Assembly (NCBI GenBank): GCA_031266775.1
Contig: JAISAQ010000094.1
Location: 1-45,364, forward strand
Reading direction: 5' to 3'
DNA: 45,364 bases
Origin: Treponema sp.
GTDB taxonomy: Bacteria; Spirochaetota; Spirochaetia; Treponematales; Breznakiellaceae
The notes under the pieces are model-generated. The model saw only the letters and a list, made by a program, of their open reading frames with translations. It searched no databases and had not been told where the DNA came from. How positions within the stretch are numbered: the stretch's first letter is position 1; each line of letters opens with the position of its first letter. Shown one piece after another: positions 1 through 10,294 of this stretch. Position numbers and translations under genes: made by a program.

Positions 1-685
<685 letters not shown>

Positions 686-687
686 AC

Positions 688-1749
688 TTAATTTTCGGGA
701 ACTTGAAATTTATCCCTCATCTTCTCCATATCGTCATGATTACCCATGTCAAGCCATTGTGCTTCACTTACAGGATATATCCCTATTTTTTCCTTATCAA
801 TACATTCCTGAATAATATCGGTAATATGAACAAAGGTATTATCGGGGACATAATCAAGAAATTTTGGTTCGATGATATAAAATCCAGTATTTGTAAGAAA
901 AGAATAAGATGGTTTTTCCAATAGCTCTTTAATAGTCCCATCTTCACCGATGTCTACAGTCCCATAGGGGAAGGAAAGCGTTTTTGTAGCACATACCATG
1001 GTAAGTATATTGCCGGATGTCTTATGATGCTCATAAATAGTATTATAATTTTCCAGTATTAATATATCACAGTTTGTAAAAAAGAAAGTCTCGGTTATTC
1101 TTGATCGCAAAAGAGAAAGTCCCCCTCCAGTCCCCAGAAACTTGTCTTCTTCAAAAAAAGTCAATACTATATTTTCTTTTTTATTTTCGGAAAAATAAGC
1201 CTTTATCATTTCTTTTTTGTGATTAATTATCATAACAAATGTATCACATCCATATTCAAAAAATCTACTCATTATATGTTCAGTTATGGTTAAATCCCCT
1301 ATAGGGATCAATGGTTTGGGCAATACTTTTGTATAAGGATATAATCGTGTTCCCTTGCCTCCGGCCATAATAACAACCGGAGTATCTATTTTCTTCACAA
1401 TCAGTGAAGTACGCTGATCATTAAAAAAAACGGTGGCCAATTTACCATCTTTGTCAACACCGGGGATCATTTTGATCGCTAATTTATCACAGAGTTCGTA
1501 TACTTCATTATAATTACTCGATTCAGGAAGAGTATGAAAATGACGGTTTGCCGCTTCCATAACAGAAGCTGAGAGAGCCTTTCCAGCAAGAATATGGCGG
1601 CGTATATCTCCATCGGTAAGGGTAGCTAATACCCTATCATCTTCACAAACAAACAGTGTACTTTTGGAATTTCTATTAATGATTTCCATCGCCTTAATAA
1701 TAGACAAATTTTTAGAAACGACGAATTGTGACAAATCTGATATTGACAT
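688..1749 (-). CDS. ptmE: CBS-domain sugar-phosphate guanylyltransferase, PtmE-like
   Basis: Predicted to activate a hexosamine-1-phosphate with GTP, giving the GDP-sugar that enters legionaminic acid synthesis. Residues 1 to about 115 hold two CBS repeats (DGDIRRHIL in the first). Residues from about 124 form a nucleotidyltransferase domain that opens with VVIMAGGKGTRLYPYTK and PKPLIPIG, the GxGTRLxPxT...PKP signature, with the metal-site aspartate in TNCDIL. A CBS pair in front of an NTP transferase is the PtmE layout described in Campylobacter legionaminic acid synthesis. The start overlaps the legC stop by one base, so translation is probably coupled. The exact sugar and nucleotide are inferred from neighbours. 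A mannose-1-phosphate guanylyltransferase with CBS domains is the alternative. Confidence 0.85.
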   Translation of the reverse strand: MSISDLSQFVVSKNLSIIKAMEIINRNSKSTLFVCEDDRVLATLTDGDIRRHILAGKALSASVMEAANRHFHTLPESSNYNEVYELCDKLAIKMIPGVDKDGKLATVFFNDQRTSLIVKKIDTPVVIMAGGKGTRLYPYTKVLPKPLIPIGDLTITEHIMSRFFEYGCDTFVMIINHKKEMIKAYFSENKKENIVLTFFEEDKFLGTGGGLSLLRSRITETFFFTNCDILILENYNTIYEHHKTSGNILTMVCATKTLSFPYGTVDIGEDGTIKELLEKPSYSFLTNTGFYIIEPKFLDYVPDNTFVHITDIIQECIDKEKIGIYPVSEAQWLDMGNHDDMEKMRDKFQVPEN

Positions 1750-2894
1750 TAGTTACTGATTCTGAATCCACTGGGTATATTAACTACTCTATCGGCGAAC
1801 CATTCAGCATTCTCAAGCTCACCGCATTGGCAATTACTAAACATAGGTAACTTATTCATAAGTTTCCACACGGGACGTGTCATGACACCATTATCGTTTG
1901 TAACAGTTAAAAATTCTTGCTGCCTTTCATGGGTCGGCAGAATAATGGAATTGAGCCAGAAATTGGACATACAATCGGCAGGTTCATCAAAAAACATTAT
2001 TTCAGTGTTTTTAAAAAATTGTTTGTATTTCATGGCTGTTTGACGTTTATTTTCAAGTATCACTTCAATGTTTTCCATTTGAGCGCATCCTATGGCAGCA
2101 TTAATATTTGACATCCGATAATTGTATCCAATGGTATCATGGTTAAAATCCCACCGATGAGGAACCTTTGCCTGCGTCGTTAAATGTTTTGCCCATTCGC
2201 CTTCTTTCATATCCCTAAAAAGGAGCATCCCACCGCCACCAGTTGTAATAGCCTTGTTTCCATTAAAACTTAACACCCCAATACGCCCGAATGTTCCTGT
2301 ATGTTTACCCTTGAAAAAACTTCCTATGCTTTCTGCCGCATCCTCAATCAATTCTATGTGCCAATTTGCACATAGCTCCTGCAACTTATCAATATGTCCC
2401 GGGGTCCCAAACGTGTGCATGGGTACGCAAGCCTGGATTTTGTTTCCGGTATGTCGATTAAAGCACGCGCTTGATTTTATTTCTGCATTTTTATCCAGCC
2501 AGTCAGACATTCTTTCTGGTGATAATCCCATGGTATCCCGGTCAACATCGATAAATACCGGATGGGCGCGGCAGTACATTATAGCGTTGACGGTGGCGAC
2601 AAATGTTACAGGCTGGGTAATGACTTCATCATCCTGTTCAACACCGCATAAACTCAGGGCAAGATACAACCCGTTAGTCCCATTAACACAAGCGACTGCT
2701 TTCGCCGAAGCAGTATAAGTAGCAACTATTTCTTCGAAACGATCCACATAATTGCCCACGCTGGATACATAAGTTGTATCAATACAATCAACCACATATT
2801 TCTTTTCGTTACCAAAAAATACCGGCGCATGCAAAGGAACCGGATTTTGATCACTATATAATTCTTTTATAAAAGAAATCGTTTTTTGTATCAT
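1749..2894 (-). CDS. legC: LegC-family PLP sugar aminotransferase
   Basis: DegT/DnrJ/EryC1-type aminotransferase (381 residues) that puts an amino group on C4 of a 4-keto-6-deoxy nucleotide sugar, normally using glutamate. The N-terminal GNEKKYVVDCIDTTYVSSVG block and TFVATVNAI are typical of the LegC branch. The PLP site is visible as EDAAES (Asp185) and the Schiff-base lysine in FNGNKAITTGGGG (Lys214). It sits 3 bases after legB, whose product would be its substrate, and one base overlaps the next gene. Low G+C like its neighbours. Family assignment is firm. The legionaminic pathway role rests on the gene set legB-legC-ptmE-acetyltransferase. Perosamine- or bacillosamine-type synthesis is less likely because of the LegC-specific N-terminus. 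Confidence 0.88.
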   Translation of the reverse strand: MIQKTISFIKELYSDQNPVPLHAPVFFGNEKKYVVDCIDTTYVSSVGNYVDRFEEIVATYTASAKAVACVNGTNGLYLALSLCGVEQDDEVITQPVTFVATVNAIMYCRAHPVFIDVDRDTMGLSPERMSDWLDKNAEIKSSACFNRHTGNKIQACVPMHTFGTPGHIDKLQELCANWHIELIEDAAESIGSFFKGKHTGTFGRIGVLSFNGNKAITTGGGGMLLFRDMKEGEWAKHLTTQAKVPHRWDFNHDTIGYNYRMSNINAAIGCAQMENIEVILENKRQTAMKYKQFFKNTEIMFFDEPADCMSNFWLNSIILPTHERQQEFLTVTNDNGVMTRPVWKLMNKLPMFSNCQCGELENAEWFADRVVNIPSGFRISN

Positions 2895-2897
2895 TTG

Positions 2898-4112
2898 CTA
2901 CATTTTCGAATCAAGAAAGTTGTTTTTTTCTTCATGCTTGAAATTTGGCAAGAATTCTTCCAGAATATTAACAACATCAGATTTTTTAAGATTTGCATTT
3001 TCAAAGACATTTTCTAAATTTTTCAAAAAGACGCTAATACTTTCTAAATCAGGTATCTGCGAGTTAATAATTACCCCCAAAGAATCAAAACGCTTCATAT
3101 CAGTTTCTTCTGTGTTGGTATAAAATTCCTCGTATTTTTTCTCGCCGGTTGTATCTGATTTGGAAAAATAAACAGGATATTCGGAGCAGTCTTCCTTTGA
3201 AAGCTCTGAAGCAGCAATAGCCTCTTCGGAAGAATCGTATACTACCGGCACATACCCCCGCTCCCTGAGCAGGGCGAGGGCTATATCCGATAAGGCCATC
3301 ATCTGAGATTTTTCAATCTTGGGGAAAAATATTTCTCTATTATTTCCCAACATACAAGCCAGTAAACAAATTTCACCACTCTCCTGTGGCGACACAAAAT
3401 AACGGCGCACGTCAGAAGGAGCACTTATAGGTTGCCGCTTGTTGATCCGTTCAAGGAAACCTGCCGGGAGCGAACCATTTGAAAAGGCAACATTGGCAAA
3501 ACGGGCTGTCTTCACCGGGTACTTGTCAGAATACAAAAAAGCCAACTCTTCCATAATTTTTTTACTGGCTCCCATGATATTCACCGGATTTACGGCCTTG
3601 TCGGTTGATACACAAAAAAACTGCTCCGGGGGGAATTCGGTTAAAAGGTCAAACAGTTTTTTCACCTGAAAAACATTGTTTTTTAATAAAGCCTCAACAG
3701 AAAAAACATCTTTTTCGCTACGAACGTGCTTGTGAGCAGAAAAATTCGCAACAATATCAAACCCGCCATATGCCCGGAACATTTTTTCAAATACCTTGTC
3801 CGAAAAATTAAATGGATAGGGCGTGTAATTTTCAGGCACAAAAAATCCTGGGGTGCTTCGTAAATCCCTAGTTAATTCAGCTAATCCATTTTCACTAATA
3901 TCTACAACTACCAAAGATTTTGGTTTAAATGGCAACAAGGATTTTATAAAAGAGCTTCCTATACTACCCGCGCCGCCGATAACAAGCACTGATTTATCTT
4001 GAATGCGTTCTACAAATATATCAAGATTGTCCTGGATATCTGTATGAAACAAGCTAAATTCCCGTTTTGTTACAAAATCAGATATAAATCTATCAAGATC
4101 AAAAGTGCTCAC
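2898..4112 (-). CDS. legB: LegB-like NDP-N-acetylglucosamine 4,6-dehydratase
   Basis: Extended SDR (404 residues) of the CapD/FlaA1 polysaccharide-biosynthesis family, making a 4-keto-6-deoxy HexNAc nucleotide sugar. The NAD-binding loop is VIGGAGSIGS at about residue 42. FSAHKHVRSEKD, STDKAVNPVNIMGASKK and RFANVAFSNGS are the family blocks. The usual tyrosine of the YxxxK pair is replaced by Met in the MGASKK block, as is normal in this subfamily. The start is GTG at 4112, directly after the ABC transporter stop, with AAAGGTG upstream as ribosome site. The C-terminal 100 residues are acidic and more divergent. Making legC substrate is its evident role. The nucleotide (GDP or UDP) cannot be read from sequence. 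Confidence 0.85.
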   Translation of the reverse strand: MSTFDLDRFISDFVTKREFSLFHTDIQDNLDIFVERIQDKSVLVIGGAGSIGSSFIKSLLPFKPKSLVVVDISENGLAELTRDLRSTPGFFVPENYTPYPFNFSDKVFEKMFRAYGGFDIVANFSAHKHVRSEKDVFSVEALLKNNVFQVKKLFDLLTEFPPEQFFCVSTDKAVNPVNIMGASKKIMEELAFLYSDKYPVKTARFANVAFSNGSLPAGFLERINKRQPISAPSDVRRYFVSPQESGEICLLACMLGNNREIFFPKIEKSQMMALSDIALALLRERGYVPVVYDSSEEAIAASELSKEDCSEYPVYFSKSDTTGEKKYEEFYTNTEETDMKRFDSLGVIINSQIPDLESISVFLKNLENVFENANLKKSDVVNILEEFLPNFKHEEKNNFLDSKM

Positions 4113-5942
4113 TTATCTTTTCACCTTTGCCATGGCCCGGAAATGAGCATTGCCGTCTATCAATTCATCGTAGGTTCCCCGTGCCATGATTTGACCTTTC
4201 TCCATCAGGCAAATTGTATCACATTCTCGTACTGTAGAGAGCCGATGGGCAATAATGATAATTGTTTTAGAATGGGTAAGATTATGAATTGCGTCCATCA
4301 CCGCCTCTTCCGTTACTGAATCCAGAGCGCTGGTAGCTTCGTCCATTATAAGTATGGAAGGATCATGATACAATGCCCGAGCTATACCGATACGCTGTCG
4401 TTGACCGCCGGAAAGGCGTATTCCTTTTTCTCCGATCATGGTATCATATCCGTCAGGCAACTCGGCGGCAACAAACGTATGCAGATTGGCCGTCCGGGCA
4501 GCTTGTTCAATCGCGTTTTTGTCTCGTATATCCTGAGGAATACCAAACGCGATATTTGCCGCGATAGTGTCATCGGTCAAATATATTTGCTGGGGTACAT
4601 ACCCAAAATTACGCTGCCATGGGGCAACATTCCGCCTGACGCCGTTTCCCACCGACGAAAAAACAACCGGGTTCCCGTCTGCCAGAATTGCACCTGTGTC
4701 AGGCTCCATTAAACCGATTATTATATCTACCAGAGTGGTTTTACCACAACCCGTTGAACCAACGAAACCAACTGTCGAATTCTTGTTGATTCGCAGATTG
4801 ATTTCCCTTAAAACCGGCTTTCCAGAAGAGGGATATGAAAAACCAACATCACTTATTTCAATACACTGGGTAAATAGTAAAACATCGGGCGCATTATACA
4901 TAGTTTGTACATCAGAAATATCAGGCGGTGGTAGGCCGGTTAGATGTTCATATAAAGCGTCAACTGTATGGGTATTATAACGTATATTTGCCAGATCCTG
5001 AAACCCAATCTGTATATTGGGCGATAATCGCATGATAGCAAACGCATAAACAGCCACGAGAGGCAAAATTTGTGTAAGCGAACCCTGTGTAATTAGGGAC
5101 ATTATGAGCAATACCAGAGCAAATCCAATCGCCAAGGATTGCATTATCTGACTTGGTAACGACGATAATATTTGACTTGCCATCTGCGCACCTACATATT
5201 CTTTTTCACCGGAATTAAAAAAATGAGAAAAAAAGTATTCTTTCCCCAAAATCTTTACATCCTTGATTCCGCCAAAGGCTTCGGCTACAATTTTATAACG
5301 CGAAAAATTGGCCTCCCTTACTTTCCGGCCATAACGGTTAAGACGGGACCTTATGGAACCATACAGGACCACATATAGTATACCGAATATCGCAAGGGCA
5401 AGCACCGCTATAATGGGTTGTATTATAGTAAGAAATACAAGAATGCCAGCCGTCAGAATTCCCCTGACAAGAATATCCGCAGAGGGACGCAGAACACCGC
5501 TTATAACAGCTCCCACTTCGGCAAGCAAATTTTTTGACAATTCACCGGTGTTATTATACAGAAAGAACTGATACGGCTGATACAAATACTGTTGGAATAA
5601 ACGAACACCTAAAGAATGATTGCAATTCGCAACAAACCGGCAACTAATATATGTCACCGCCATTTTTAAAACCGTCACACTAAATACCAGGGCAAAGACA
5701 GTACACCCTAAGAAAACAAGAAATGACTGGGTACTCTGAAATCCAGCAGCACTATATATACGGAACAGCAGAGGCTGCCGTTGTATTATATCAGGATCAA
5801 CAATTACTGCCATAAATGGCCCAAGCGACCCGATCTCTACTATTTCCAACCCCGCAGTCAGTAATATTCCAATGCAAAACGGAATAAGCTGGAGGCGTTC
5901 CCGTTTTGTCAACAAAGAAAAAAGCTTAATAACAGGATTCAT
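4113..5942 (-). CDS. PglK/MsbA-type ABC flippase, AT-rich copy
   Basis: Half-size ABC exporter (609 residues), likely a homodimer that flips lipid-linked saccharides across the inner membrane. The N-terminal membrane domain (about residues 15-320) has several hydrophobic helices. The ATPase domain from about 365 shows Walker A GSTGCGKTTLVD, Q-loop VPQQIYLTDDT, signature LSGGQRQRIG, Walker B ILIMDEATSALD and the switch histidine in IIIIAHRLSTV. It is a paralogue of the transporter at 8417-10249, with matching stretches throughout. Its stop abuts the legB start, and 77 bases separate it from the dehydrogenase upstream. The glycan context and PglK-like N-terminus favour an oligosaccharide flippase. 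Substrate unknown. A lipid A or peptide exporter is the alternative. Confidence 0.85.
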   Translation of the reverse strand: MNPVIKLFSLLTKRERLQLIPFCIGILLTAGLEIVEIGSLGPFMAVIVDPDIIQRQPLLFRIYSAAGFQSTQSFLVFLGCTVFALVFSVTVLKMAVTYISCRFVANCNHSLGVRLFQQYLYQPYQFFLYNNTGELSKNLLAEVGAVISGVLRPSADILVRGILTAGILVFLTIIQPIIAVLALAIFGILYVVLYGSIRSRLNRYGRKVREANFSRYKIVAEAFGGIKDVKILGKEYFFSHFFNSGEKEYVGAQMASQILSSLPSQIMQSLAIGFALVLLIMSLITQGSLTQILPLVAVYAFAIMRLSPNIQIGFQDLANIRYNTHTVDALYEHLTGLPPPDISDVQTMYNAPDVLLFTQCIEISDVGFSYPSSGKPVLREINLRINKNSTVGFVGSTGCGKTTLVDIIIGLMEPDTGAILADGNPVVFSSVGNGVRRNVAPWQRNFGYVPQQIYLTDDTIAANIAFGIPQDIRDKNAIEQAARTANLHTFVAAELPDGYDTMIGEKGIRLSGGQRQRIGIARALYHDPSILIMDEATSALDSVTEEAVMDAIHNLTHSKTIIIIAHRLSTVRECDTICLMEKGQIMARGTYDELIDGNAHFRAMAKVKR

Positions 5943-6019
5943 AAAACTAATCCACCAAATTCAGGACAGCTTTCCCAAAAACCTAAGTTTCAGGAGCGGA
6001 TCTATACAACAAACATTTC

Positions 6020-7297
6020 CTATAGCCGTAAATCCGACTCGTTCTGCGATAACACATATTTGAGATCATACACTACGTGTTTTTCCTTGCCTATCTTCCG
6101 TATCACAACTGACCCCATTTCCCTAAACTGCCGGTGCGCAACGGCAAGCACAATGGCGTCATACATATCAGGGAGAGGCGCCGGAACCGGTTTGATGCCG
6201 TATTCCCTGTACGCTTCTCCCGGATCAACCCAGGGATCATATACATCCACCGTGATATCATAGTTTTCAAGTTCATGGACTATGTCCACAACTCTGGTAT
6301 TACGAAGATCGGGGCAATTCTCCTTGAACGCAAGTCCCATGACCAATACCCTGGAATCCGCCACAGGAATATGTTTTTTCAGCATAGCTTTCACCAACTG
6401 GGAAGCCACATATACTCCCATATTGTCATTAATGCGGCGGCCCGCAAGAATAATTTCGGGATGATACCCTATAGCTTCCGCCTTGTGGGTCAGATAATAA
6501 GGATCTACCCCTATACAATGGCCTCCCACAAGTCCCGGGCGAAATGGAAGAAAATTCCACTTGGTTCCTGCCGCAAGCAATACCGATTCGGTATCAATGC
6601 CCATTCTGTTGAATATCAGGGCAAGTTCGTTTACCAGCGCAATATTAACATCACGCTGCGTATTTTCTATGACTTTGGCGGCCTCGGCCACACGTATATT
6701 GGGAGCCTTATGGGTGCCCGCCATGATTATTTCACTGTAAAGAGCGTCCACCAATTCGGCTGCTTCAGGGGTAGAACCTGACGTAACTTTTTTTATGCTG
6801 CAAACCCTGTGTTCCTTGTCCCCGGGATTAATGCGCTCCGGACTGTAACCGGCATAAAAATCCCTGTTAAAAACAAGTCCGGATGTTTTTTCCAGCACGG
6901 GAACGCATACCTCTTCGGTAGCGCCCGGATACACAGTGGATTCATATATAACTACGCAGTCCTTTTTAAGTACCGTTCCTATTATTTCACTGGCGCTTAT
7001 GAGCGGCGTCAGATCGGGGCGTTTGTAAATATCAATGGGAGTAGGCACGGTAACAATAAACACATTGCTGTTTTCAAGATCCTTGGAGTCCGATGTAAAC
7101 ACAAGATGATTTGCTTCGGCCATTTCCCTTTCGGAGACTTCAAGCGTATGATCTTTTCCGCAACGAAGCTCCGCTATGCGTTTTTCATTGATATCAAAAC
7201 CGGCAACAGTCCGCCTTCTGCCAAATTCCACCGCGAGAGGAAGACCTACATAACCCAAACCAACTACGGCAAGTTTGATCGCATTCAGGCTGAGCAT
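6020..7297 (-). CDS. tviB: TviB/WbpA-type UDP-HexNAc 6-dehydrogenase
   Basis: UDP-glucose/GDP-mannose dehydrogenase family (425 residues). It oxidises the C6 hydroxyl of a UDP-sugar to a carboxylate in two NAD-dependent steps, giving a uronic acid. The Rossmann motif is [12 protein letters not shown] at residue 11, VTVPTPID and [11 protein letters not shown] are the TviB/WbpA-branch blocks, and the catalytic cysteine is Cys261 in [11 protein letters not shown]. The C-terminal UDP-binding domain contains [18 protein letters not shown]-GlcNAc or UDP-GalNAc is the usual substrate in this branch, but UDP-glucose cannot be excluded. It directly abuts the epimerase upstream, so the two probably make an epimerised uronic acid together. 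G+C is intermediate between the AT-rich left end and the rest. Confidence 0.9.
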   Translation of the reverse strand: MLSLNAIKLAVVGLGYVGLPLAVEFGRRRTVAGFDINEKRIAELRCGKDHTLEVSEREMAEANHLVFTSDSKDLENSNVFIVTVPTPIDIYKRPDLTPLISASEIIGTVLKKDCVVIYESTVYPGATEEVCVPVLEKTSGLVFNRDFYAGYSPERINPGDKEHRVCSIKKVTSGSTPEAAELVDALYSEIIMAGTHKAPNIRVAEAAKVIENTQRDVNIALVNELALIFNRMGIDTESVLLAAGTKWNFLPFRPGLVGGHCIGVDPYYLTHKAEAIGYHPEIILAGRRINDNMGVYVASQLVKAMLKKHIPVADSRVLVMGLAFKENCPDLRNTRVVDIVHELENYDITVDVYDPWVDPGEAYREYGIKPVPAPLPDMYDAIVLAVAHRQFREMGSVVIRKIGKEKHVVYDLKYVLSQNESDLRL

Positions 7298-8356
7298 TTA
7301 CACATTCCTGTAATATTCCCGGTACCAGGAAACAAAACGTTTGATTCCTTCCTGTACCGGAGTATTGGGGCAATAGCCGGTATCATGTTCAAGGGCGCTA
7401 CAGTCCGCCCAGGTAACAGGAACATCGCCCGCTTGAAAGGGCATCATGTTTTTTTGCGCCTTGACACCCAGTTCCATTTCCAGCGCCGCAATAAAATCCA
7501 TAAGCTGTACAGGTTTCCCGTTTCCAATATTATACACCCGCGCCGGAGCAGGACCGGTTCCGCTTTGCATACCATCCCAGCCGGAATTGCCATGTGGAAC
7601 CAGATCTGCTACCCGGATTATTCCTTCAACTATATCATCAACATAGGTAAAATCCCGGCGCATTTCCCCATTATTAAAAACATCTATGGGCCGCCCTTCC
7701 AAAATCGCCCTAGTAAATAGAAAAAGCGCCATGTCGGGCCTGCCCCAAGGGCCGTATACGGTAAAAAAACGAAGACCCGTGGAAGGTATTCCGTATAAAT
7801 GAGAATAGCTGTGGGCCATGAGTTCATTAGCCCGTTTGGTTGCAGCATAAAGACTTGCCGGATGATCCGCGGCACCGGACTCCGAAAAGGGCTGAATGGT
7901 ATTGAGTCCATACACAGAACTGGACGAAGCATACACCAGGTGTTTTACCGGATGGGCGCGGACCGCTTCAAGAACATTGAGAAATCCCGTTATATTACTT
8001 GTTATATATGTACCCGGATTAGTCAGGGAATAGCGTACTCCTGCCTGGGCGGCCAAGTTTACCACTGTGTCAAATTTTTCACAGGCACAAAGATTTTTTA
8101 TTCCGATGGCATCTTCCAGATCCATCTTCACAAAACGCAAATTTGAATACGCGGAAGATCGCAACAATCTGTTTGCATGCCGGACTTTCAATACCTCGTA
8201 CTGTATCCCAATTTGTTCCAGCCGGCCGTATTTTAGCCGTACATCATAATAATCATTTATATTATCAAGGCCGGTGACATCATGTCCCAAAGCAGCCATA
8301 CGCTTTGCCAGATGAAAACCAATAAACCCCGCCATTCCCGTTATAAGTACATTCAT
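7298..8356 (-). CDS. UDP-glucuronate 4-epimerase-like SDR
   Basis: NAD-dependent epimerase (352 residues) that inverts C4 of a UDP-uronic acid, for example UDP-GlcA to UDP-GalA. The NAD loop is ITGMAGFIGFHLA at residue 5. LDNINDYYDVRLKYGRL is the hallmark of the glucuronate epimerase branch (CapI, LspL, WbnF), followed by HLVYASSSSVYG and the catalytic pair Tyr170/Lys174 in YAATKRANE. MRRDFTYVDDIVEGI is also typical. Its stop abuts the dehydrogenase start downstream, and it is 60 bases after the second ABC flippase. If the dehydrogenase acts on UDP-HexNAc, this enzyme could work on the N-acetylated uronate, as TviC does in Vi antigen synthesis. The sequence itself favours non-acetylated UDP-glucuronate. 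Confidence 0.88.
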   Translation of the reverse strand: MNVLITGMAGFIGFHLAKRMAALGHDVTGLDNINDYYDVRLKYGRLEQIGIQYEVLKVRHANRLLRSSAYSNLRFVKMDLEDAIGIKNLCACEKFDTVVNLAAQAGVRYSLTNPGTYITSNITGFLNVLEAVRAHPVKHLVYASSSSVYGLNTIQPFSESGAADHPASLYAATKRANELMAHSYSHLYGIPSTGLRFFTVYGPWGRPDMALFLFTRAILEGRPIDVFNNGEMRRDFTYVDDIVEGIIRVADLVPHGNSGWDGMQSGTGPAPARVYNIGNGKPVQLMDFIAALEMELGVKAQKNMMPFQAGDVPVTWADCSALEHDTGYCPNTPVQEGIKRFVSWYREYYRNV

Positions 8357-8416
8357 AACATTAAAAGATCCTTTGTTTGACGCTGATCCTGCCGCATCCG
8401 ATTAAAGCCGCTCTTG

Positions 8417-10249
8417 TCATTTTCCCACTTTTGCCATTGCCCGGAACCGCGGGCTGCTTTTGATTAATTCATCGTATGTTCCACGGGCGGTAACAAGGCC
8501 TTTTTCCATAAGACAGACCATGTCACATTCCTGAACGGTAGAAAACCGGTGGGCAATAATAATGATAGTCTTTGAATGCAGAAGATTATGAATCGCGTCC
8601 ATCACGGCATCTTCCGTTATTGAATCAAGGGCGCTTGTGGCTTCGTCCAGCATCAGTATATTGGGATCATGGTACAGGGAGCGGGCAATGCCGATGCGCT
8701 GCCGCTGACCGCCCGAAAGGCGGACTCCCCGTTCGCCGACGAGGGTAGTATAGCCCTCGGGAAGTTCCCCCGCGATAAAATCATGCAGGTTCGCGATGCG
8801 CGCGGCGCGTTCAACGGCGGCGGAATCCCTCATGTCTTCGGGAATGCCAAAGGCGATATTTGCCGCCACCGTGTCGTCGCTCAGAAAGATCTGCTGGGGC
8901 ACATAACCAAAATTGCGCTGCCACGCGGCAAGGCCGGGGCCTTCGCCTTCGTGCGTTTCGGAAGTTATAACAGGCGTTCCGTCTACAAGTATTGAGCCGC
9001 CCGAAGGCGGAAGAAGCCCCATGATAACATCAACCAGCGTTGTCTTTCCGCAGCCGGTGGCCCCGACAAGGCCCACGGTTGTGTTTTTGGCGATACGCAG
9101 ATCAATTCCCCTGAGAACAGGTTCGCGGGAAGACTGATAGGAGAACTGTATTTTTTTCAGCTCCAGATCCCGTGTAAAGGGAAGGGGGGGCAGAACCGCG
9201 CTCAGAGCCTGTTTGTCGGATATATCGGGCGGAAGCGCAAGGGTTGTCATGTCGTTAAGCACCGAATCCAGAATATGCCGGTGATAGCGGATCACCGTTA
9301 CATTCTGGAACGCCGCTTGAAATCCGGGCACAATACGCATAATGGCAAACGCGTAGACTGCCAGCGTCGGCATGATCTGCAGGAAAGATCCGCTGACAAA
9401 CATCAATACAAGAACCATCGCCATGGTAAAACCTATTGCAAGCGACTGCATGGCCTGGCTGGGAAGCATCGACAATATCTGCTGCGACGCCTGCGCCGCG
9501 GTATTTTTTCTGACGCCGAGGTTGTACAGGTAGGAAAAAAACGGCTCCTTTCCCAGTATTTTTACGTCTTTAATTCCGCCAAACGCCTCGGACGTATATT
9601 TGTAGCGCATGATGTTCGCTTCCCATACTTCTTTGCCGTAACGGGCAAGCCGGGACTTGATAAAAAAATAAATCAGGGAATAGGTTAAGCCGAATACCAC
9701 GAGCGCGGTCAGGGCTACAAGGGGATTCATTACGATAATGAAGGCAATCAGAACAAGCGTCAGAACACCGTACACAAAGGTATTCATGACCGGAAGCAGG
9801 AGGCCGTCAATAACCATGTCGACTTCGGCAAGAATGTGTTTGGACAATTCACTGGAATTATGATTCAAAAAAAAACTGTACGGCTGATACATGTACTGCC
9901 TGAAAAGGCGCAGGCCAAGAGAATAGCGCCTGTTTGCCGAAAAACGGTACATTACATATAACGTAGTTATTTTAAAGGCCATTGCGACAAACACCAGCGC
10001 AAAAACACAGCTCCCCAAAAAAACAAGAAACATTTCCAGCCTTTGAAATTTAAAGGCCCGGTAAAAAAAATTCAGGACCGGCTGAGTCTGTACAACAGAG
10101 GGATTGACGAGAACCGCCACAAACGGGCCCAGAGAACCTACGCCAACTAAATCGAAGAACGACGAACACAATACGGCGATGGTTATGGGGACAAGACGCC
10201 CCCGTTCACGGGGAGTAAGCAGGGAGATTAACGTAAGAAACTGCTTCAT
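8417..10249 (-). CDS. PglK/MsbA-type ABC flippase, GC-rich copy
   Basis: Half-size ABC exporter (610 residues), paralogue of the one at 4113-5942, with the same order and nearly the same length. Both start with a short LLTxRER segment, share SLGPFxAVxVxPxxxQxQP near residue 40 and GGIKDVKILGKE near residue 230, and end in AMAKV. The ATPase domain has Walker A GATGCGKTTLVD, signature LSGGQRQRIG, Walker B ILMLDEATSALD and AHRFSTV. It is visibly more GC-rich than its partner, matching the rhamnose genes upstream. It sits 45 bases after rfbB. A role in flipping a lipid-linked glycan that contains rhamnose or uronic acid is inferred from position only. Confidence 0.85.
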   Translation of the reverse strand: MKQFLTLISLLTPRERGRLVPITIAVLCSSFFDLVGVGSLGPFVAVLVNPSVVQTQPVLNFFYRAFKFQRLEMFLVFLGSCVFALVFVAMAFKITTLYVMYRFSANRRYSLGLRLFRQYMYQPYSFFLNHNSSELSKHILAEVDMVIDGLLLPVMNTFVYGVLTLVLIAFIIVMNPLVALTALVVFGLTYSLIYFFIKSRLARYGKEVWEANIMRYKYTSEAFGGIKDVKILGKEPFFSYLYNLGVRKNTAAQASQQILSMLPSQAMQSLAIGFTMAMVLVLMFVSGSFLQIMPTLAVYAFAIMRIVPGFQAAFQNVTVIRYHRHILDSVLNDMTTLALPPDISDKQALSAVLPPLPFTRDLELKKIQFSYQSSREPVLRGIDLRIAKNTTVGLVGATGCGKTTLVDVIMGLLPPSGGSILVDGTPVITSETHEGEGPGLAAWQRNFGYVPQQIFLSDDTVAANIAFGIPEDMRDSAAVERAARIANLHDFIAGELPEGYTTLVGERGVRLSGGQRQRIGIARSLYHDPNILMLDEATSALDSITEDAVMDAIHNLLHSKTIIIIAHRFSTVQECDMVCLMEKGLVTARGTYDELIKSSPRFRAMAKVGK

Positions 10250-10294
10250 GTCTTGTTTCCCGGCCGGGTTTTTTGGCGGTTTGCCAAAAACGCC

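Noticed and set aside
6809-7720. Plus-strand open frame of 303 codons across the dehydrogenase and epimerase genes
   Set aside because: It runs antisense to two genes with clear catalytic motifs and shows no motif of its own.
10270-10290. TTTTTGGC-N5-GCCAAAAA hairpin between rfbB and the ABC gene as a terminator
   Set aside because: On the transcribed minus strand no separate T-run follows outside the stem and the genes are co-directional, so I see no support beyond a small 8-base stem.
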